DNA from: JAWSVE01 sp033852115
GTDB lineage: Bacteria; Pseudomonadota; Gammaproteobacteria; Pseudomonadales; Cellvibrionaceae
DNA: 64,000 nt
Assembly (NCBI GenBank): GCA_033852115.1
Contig: JAWSVE010000003.1
Coordinates: 248,001 to 312,000, forward strand
Reading direction: 5' to 3'
Every line of letters begins with the position of its first letter. Position 1 is the stretch's first letter. A program made the translations under genes and the position numbers. Shown piece by piece: positions 61,694-64,000 of the stretch. The notes beneath the pieces are model-generated. The model did no database searches and had not been told where the DNA came from. It saw only the letters and a list, made by a program, of their open reading frames with translations.

Positions 61694-63040
61694 ATGGAAA
61701 TAAAGCTTACGTATAAATGGTTACGAAACCGCACAACAAATCATTACATTGGACTAAAAACCCAGCTATCGAATCCTGTTTTACAAGCAGCATTATTGTA
61801 TTGGTTGGCACTGGGTATCGCATTTCAAATTGGTTTTGCTTTATGGCCGATAGGTAATTACTCAACACTGACATACCTTGGCTTTTATATCCCGGTAATT
61901 ATTATTTTAGCTATAAAGAATTCCAATGTTCGCTGCCTATTGGCCAGAGCAGATAGATGGCTATTAGTATCCCTTGCGCTTTTCTTCGGCTGGGTTTCGA
62001 CATCTAGCTTATGGGCGACTACACCCGACAATCAGACAGAGAATTTCTTCTATACTACGAGGCTGTGCTTACTTATTTCGTTGTACGTTCTTGGGGTCGC
62101 ATACATTACCTACTCTAAGCCAGCGTTAGTTAAAATATCTATATATCTAGCCATGGGGTTAGCTATTGTCCTAGCAATCAGCAGTATTACTGAATTTATT
62201 CAGCTAGCTCTTATTGACAAAAAACTAGTCATCAGGTCAACTTTTCGCTTAGCTACCCTCAACGTGGCAGGTGCTCAAACGAATATTAATCCTGTAATTT
62301 CGGGTATATATTTCGGCGCTTGCGCGATAATGTGTGCGAAAGCGATACGCCCAGCAATAGCGCCGCCTAATCGCTTAACCGGACATATTATAACCGCTAG
62401 CTGCGTTTTAGCTGCACTTACATTTGTTGCAACTACAACACTCACCGGGACTAGAACGGCCATATTGGGGCTAGTGATCGCATCATGTTTCGCACAATGG
62501 GCATCTGGTCGTCATCTTAGCCTAACACTGATAGTTGCCATTGGATTTTGGGTTCTCGCGGTCGCTCTATTTGATGAAACTAACGTATTAAATAAGCTTC
62601 TAAACCGTGGCGGTTTTGGTAGCCTGAGACCACAAATATGGCATGAAAGCCTTACAAAAAGCGTCGATAGCTGGTTTGCCGGCGCCGGGATGTGGTCGGA
62701 TAGCACCATAAATATTTCAAAAGCGGACGGCTCACTCTCTAAGCAGCCGCACGCACACAGCGCCTATTTGCAGTTATTTCACTGGACAGGAGCAATAGGT
62801 ATACTTAGCTACGCTTCTATATATGCCAGATCCTCATTTTTGTGCTTTGGGTCTCGTCATACTATTCTAGGCGGCACATCACTACTGCTTTTGTGTTACT
62901 TCGCATCAGTGCAAATGTTTGACGTTTATAGTGTAATATCAAAACCCAACCAATACTGGGTATGCGTCTGGCTCCCCATTGGAATCATTCTAGGAATCAC
63001 AGCTACACACACCTACCCAGCCAATTCAACCGAAAACTGA
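61694..63040 (+). CDS. O-antigen ligase/polymerase family membrane protein (Wzy_C)
   Basis: This 448-residue protein has about eleven hydrophobic segments. The hallmark parts are TTLTGTRTAILGLVIA (about residue 250), LRPQIWHESLTKSVDSWFAGAGMWSD and the loop QPHAHSAYLQLFHWTGAIGILSY, with the H-x-H-S/N-x-Y motif of O-antigen ligases. It should join or polymerise sugar chains in the periplasm. WaaL (ligase) and Wzy (polymerase) roles cannot be told apart by sequence here. It stands alone between two noncoding stretches. Confidence 0.85.
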   Translation: MEIKLTYKWLRNRTTNHYIGLKTQLSNPVLQAALLYWLALGIAFQIGFALWPIGNYSTLTYLGFYIPVIIILAIKNSNVRCLLARADRWLLVSLALFFGWVSTSSLWATTPDNQTENFFYTTRLCLLISLYVLGVAYITYSKPALVKISIYLAMGLAIVLAISSITEFIQLALIDKKLVIRSTFRLATLNVAGAQTNINPVISGIYFGACAIMCAKAIRPAIAPPNRLTGHIITASCVLAALTFVATTTLTGTRTAILGLVIASCFAQWASGRHLSLTLIVAIGFWVLAVALFDETNVLNKLLNRGGFGSLRPQIWHESLTKSVDSWFAGAGMWSDSTINISKADGSLSKQPHAHSAYLQLFHWTGAIGILSYASIYARSSFLCFGSRHTILGGTSLLLLCYFASVQMFDVYSVISKPNQYWVCVWLPIGIILGITATHTYPANSTEN

Positions 63041-63080
63041 AAAACATTCGAAATACAATAACTTAAGATGAAATCATTTG

Positions 63081-63109
63081 TTGACTCTTTGATTTTAGAT
63101 CATTAATAT
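63081..63109 (+). promoter_or_regulatory. Sigma-70 promoter of tRNA-Asn
   Basis: TTGACT (63081-63086), a 17-bp spacer and TAATAT (63104-63109) followed by a GC-rich discriminator (GCGCCTC). The tRNA begins about 38 bp after the -10 element. Confidence 0.85.
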
Positions 63110-63147
63110 ACGCGCCTCTTTCGAGCACTAAGCCTCGAAATCACCAC

Positions 63148-63223
63148 TCCGCCTTAGCTCAGTTGGTAGAGCAAATGACTGTTAATCATTGGGTCGCTGG
63201 TTCGAGCCCAGCAGGCGGAGCCA
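63148..63223 (+). tRNA. tRNA-Asn (anticodon GTT)
   Basis: A 76-nt cloverleaf: acceptor TCCGCCT/AGGCGGA, D arm GCTC AGTTGGTA GAGC, anticodon stem AATGA/TCATT with loop CTGTTAA (anticodon GTT, 63181-63183), T arm CTGG TTCGAGC CCAG, discriminator G, encoded CCA. The sequence is normal for gammaproteobacterial tRNA-Asn. Confidence 0.97.
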
Positions 63224-63621
63224 TATTTCTACTATTTAATCAACTCAGCGCGCCTCCATTTTCCAAACTAATAGCTATACGAACACTATTCGACATTCGA
63301 GTACTGCAAGCTACTCCGAGGTCGCCACTCTTGTTCTGCGAAGCTTTACGCCCCCTTTAATCGGGCGAAGTTTTAAGGGGGATAGTTAAATTAGGTATTT
63401 CATTCGCAAACCGTAATCTGCATTTCCATCTTTTCTTTGCAGCCTAAGCAATCTGGCACGCGTATCGACATTTAATCTATAAGACCAAATAAACCGACTG
63501 TAATAGATACGATAAATTCATCTGAGCAGCCATGACGGCACCGCGCCATTTGGAGAATTAGAGTGTTCGGGATATACTCTGGCCCGCGAGTCACGCCAGC
63601 TCAAAAGGAGAGGTTTAATTA
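63224..63621. other. Intergenic region after tRNA-Asn
   Basis: About 400 bases without a gene. A weak hairpin CCCCCTT (63351-63357)/AAGGGGG (63375-63381) lies within it, and AT-rich sequence continues to the ribosome site of the next gene. The hairpin lacks a U-tract. Confidence 0.45.
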
Positions 63622-64000
63622 ATGCTAGGCAGGTTATTTGAGGCACCCAGAACAGTTAAGCGAATAATTTCTCTTACCTACGACGTATCAGCCCTGTTCA
63701 TCTCATTTTACCTCGCAAATTGCCTGAGACTTGGGGAACTTACAATACCTCTTGGCGAAAAAGAAATTGCAACTGTTCTAATCACTGTTTTTGTGTCTTT
63801 GATCGTCTTCACTAGGATCGGCCTTTATAGGGCAATCTTGCGATTTATGGCTCAACAAGCTCTTATAAGTGTTGGTGTTGGTGTTGTAGTCTCAGCTTTT
63901 GTCTTAGCTTCAAGTAGTTACTTTCTCCAAGCTAGCACTCCCCGATCAGTACCAATTATCTACGGATTCGCTGCTCTTTTCTTCATAGGAACGCCTCGGC
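63622..64000 (+). CDS. Polysaccharide biosynthesis protein, CapD/WbpM/FlaA1 type (N-terminal part)
   Basis: The 126 visible residues begin MLGRLFEAPRTVKRIISLTYD and carry several membrane helices (ALFISFYLANCLRLGEL, VLITVFVSLIVFTRIGLYRAIL, LISVGVGVVVSAFVLASSSYFL, VPIIYGFAALFFIGTPR), which is the membrane part of WbpM-like UDP-sugar 4,6-dehydratases. The ATG has AAGGAGAGG upstream. The NAD-binding catalytic domain lies past base 64000. Along with the ligase and Wzz-like genes it indicates a surface polysaccharide cluster extending out of the window. Confidence 0.8.
   Translation, partial: MLGRLFEAPRTVKRIISLTYDVSALFISFYLANCLRLGELTIPLGEKEIATVLITVFVSLIVFTRIGLYRAILRFMAQQALISVGVGVVVSAFVLASSSYFLQASTPRSVPIIYGFAALFFIGTPR

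Overview
The window looks like a chromosomal segment of a marine-type gammaproteobacterium of moderate GC, compatible with the Cellvibrionaceae (Teredinibacter/Saccharophagus relatives). That placement is an inference from the block thrS-infC-rpmI-rplT-pheS-pheT-ihfA-merR, the long-form QueF, the YadGH-type ABC exporter and a sigma-32-like promoter before an IbpA-like chaperone. No 16S gene is present to settle the taxonomy.

Layout. 1-9 kb holds housekeeping and stress genes: queF (cut by the window edge), yadGH, an hsp20 gene, a DUF503 gene, an HPF/RaiA-like gene, a secreted repeat protein, a Na/Pi cotransporter, a beta-CASP ribonuclease-like protein and tRNA-Pro(GGG). 8.7-11.8 kb looks like a small envelope-stress module: a sigma-54 activator (9882-11222) with a GAFSGA loop, and a YtjA (DUF1328) plus small lipoprotein operon behind a good sigma-54 promoter match (11806-11821). 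11.8-12.7 kb is mostly decayed sequence.

12.7-49.6 kb is one large type VI secretion (T6SS) locus. The minus-strand arm reads ppkA-like kinase, tssA, tssB, tssC, a second tssC-like gene (impD type), tagJ/impE, tssE, tssF, tssG, clpV, hcp, vgrG, a PAAR effector and its putative immunity gene, in the imp order. The plus-strand arm reads a 41-codon leader ORF, fha/tagH, tssJ, tssK, tssL with an OmpA-like end, tssM, tagF, a PP2C phosphatase, an effector with a type-46-like toxin tip, and small immunity-like genes. Kinase, phosphatase and FHA protein together indicate control by threonine phosphorylation. TssL has three N-terminal D-x-T-x-I-K-P-R repeats that are candidate phospho-sites.

The two ends of the T6SS locus are the most dynamic parts. 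At 13.2-18.7 kb there is a PAAR effector with a putative immunity gene, then an orphan copy of the effector's C-terminal toxin with a second, homologous immunity gene, then further unknown genes. The array is bracketed by a lipoprotein gene and a fragment of its paralogue. At 45.9-49.6 kb the second effector is followed by three immunity-like genes and a pseudogene that has two in-frame stops.

49.9-58.3 kb is the conserved translation block, including infC with an AUU start, followed by cysC. 58.4-59.2 kb has tRNA-Val(GAC) with its 3' end duplicated nearby. 59.3-64 kb begins a surface polysaccharide region: a Wzz-like protein, an O-antigen-ligase-like protein, tRNA-Asn(GTT) with a strong sigma-70 promoter, and the start of a CapD/FlaA1-type epimerase/dehydratase cut by the window edge.
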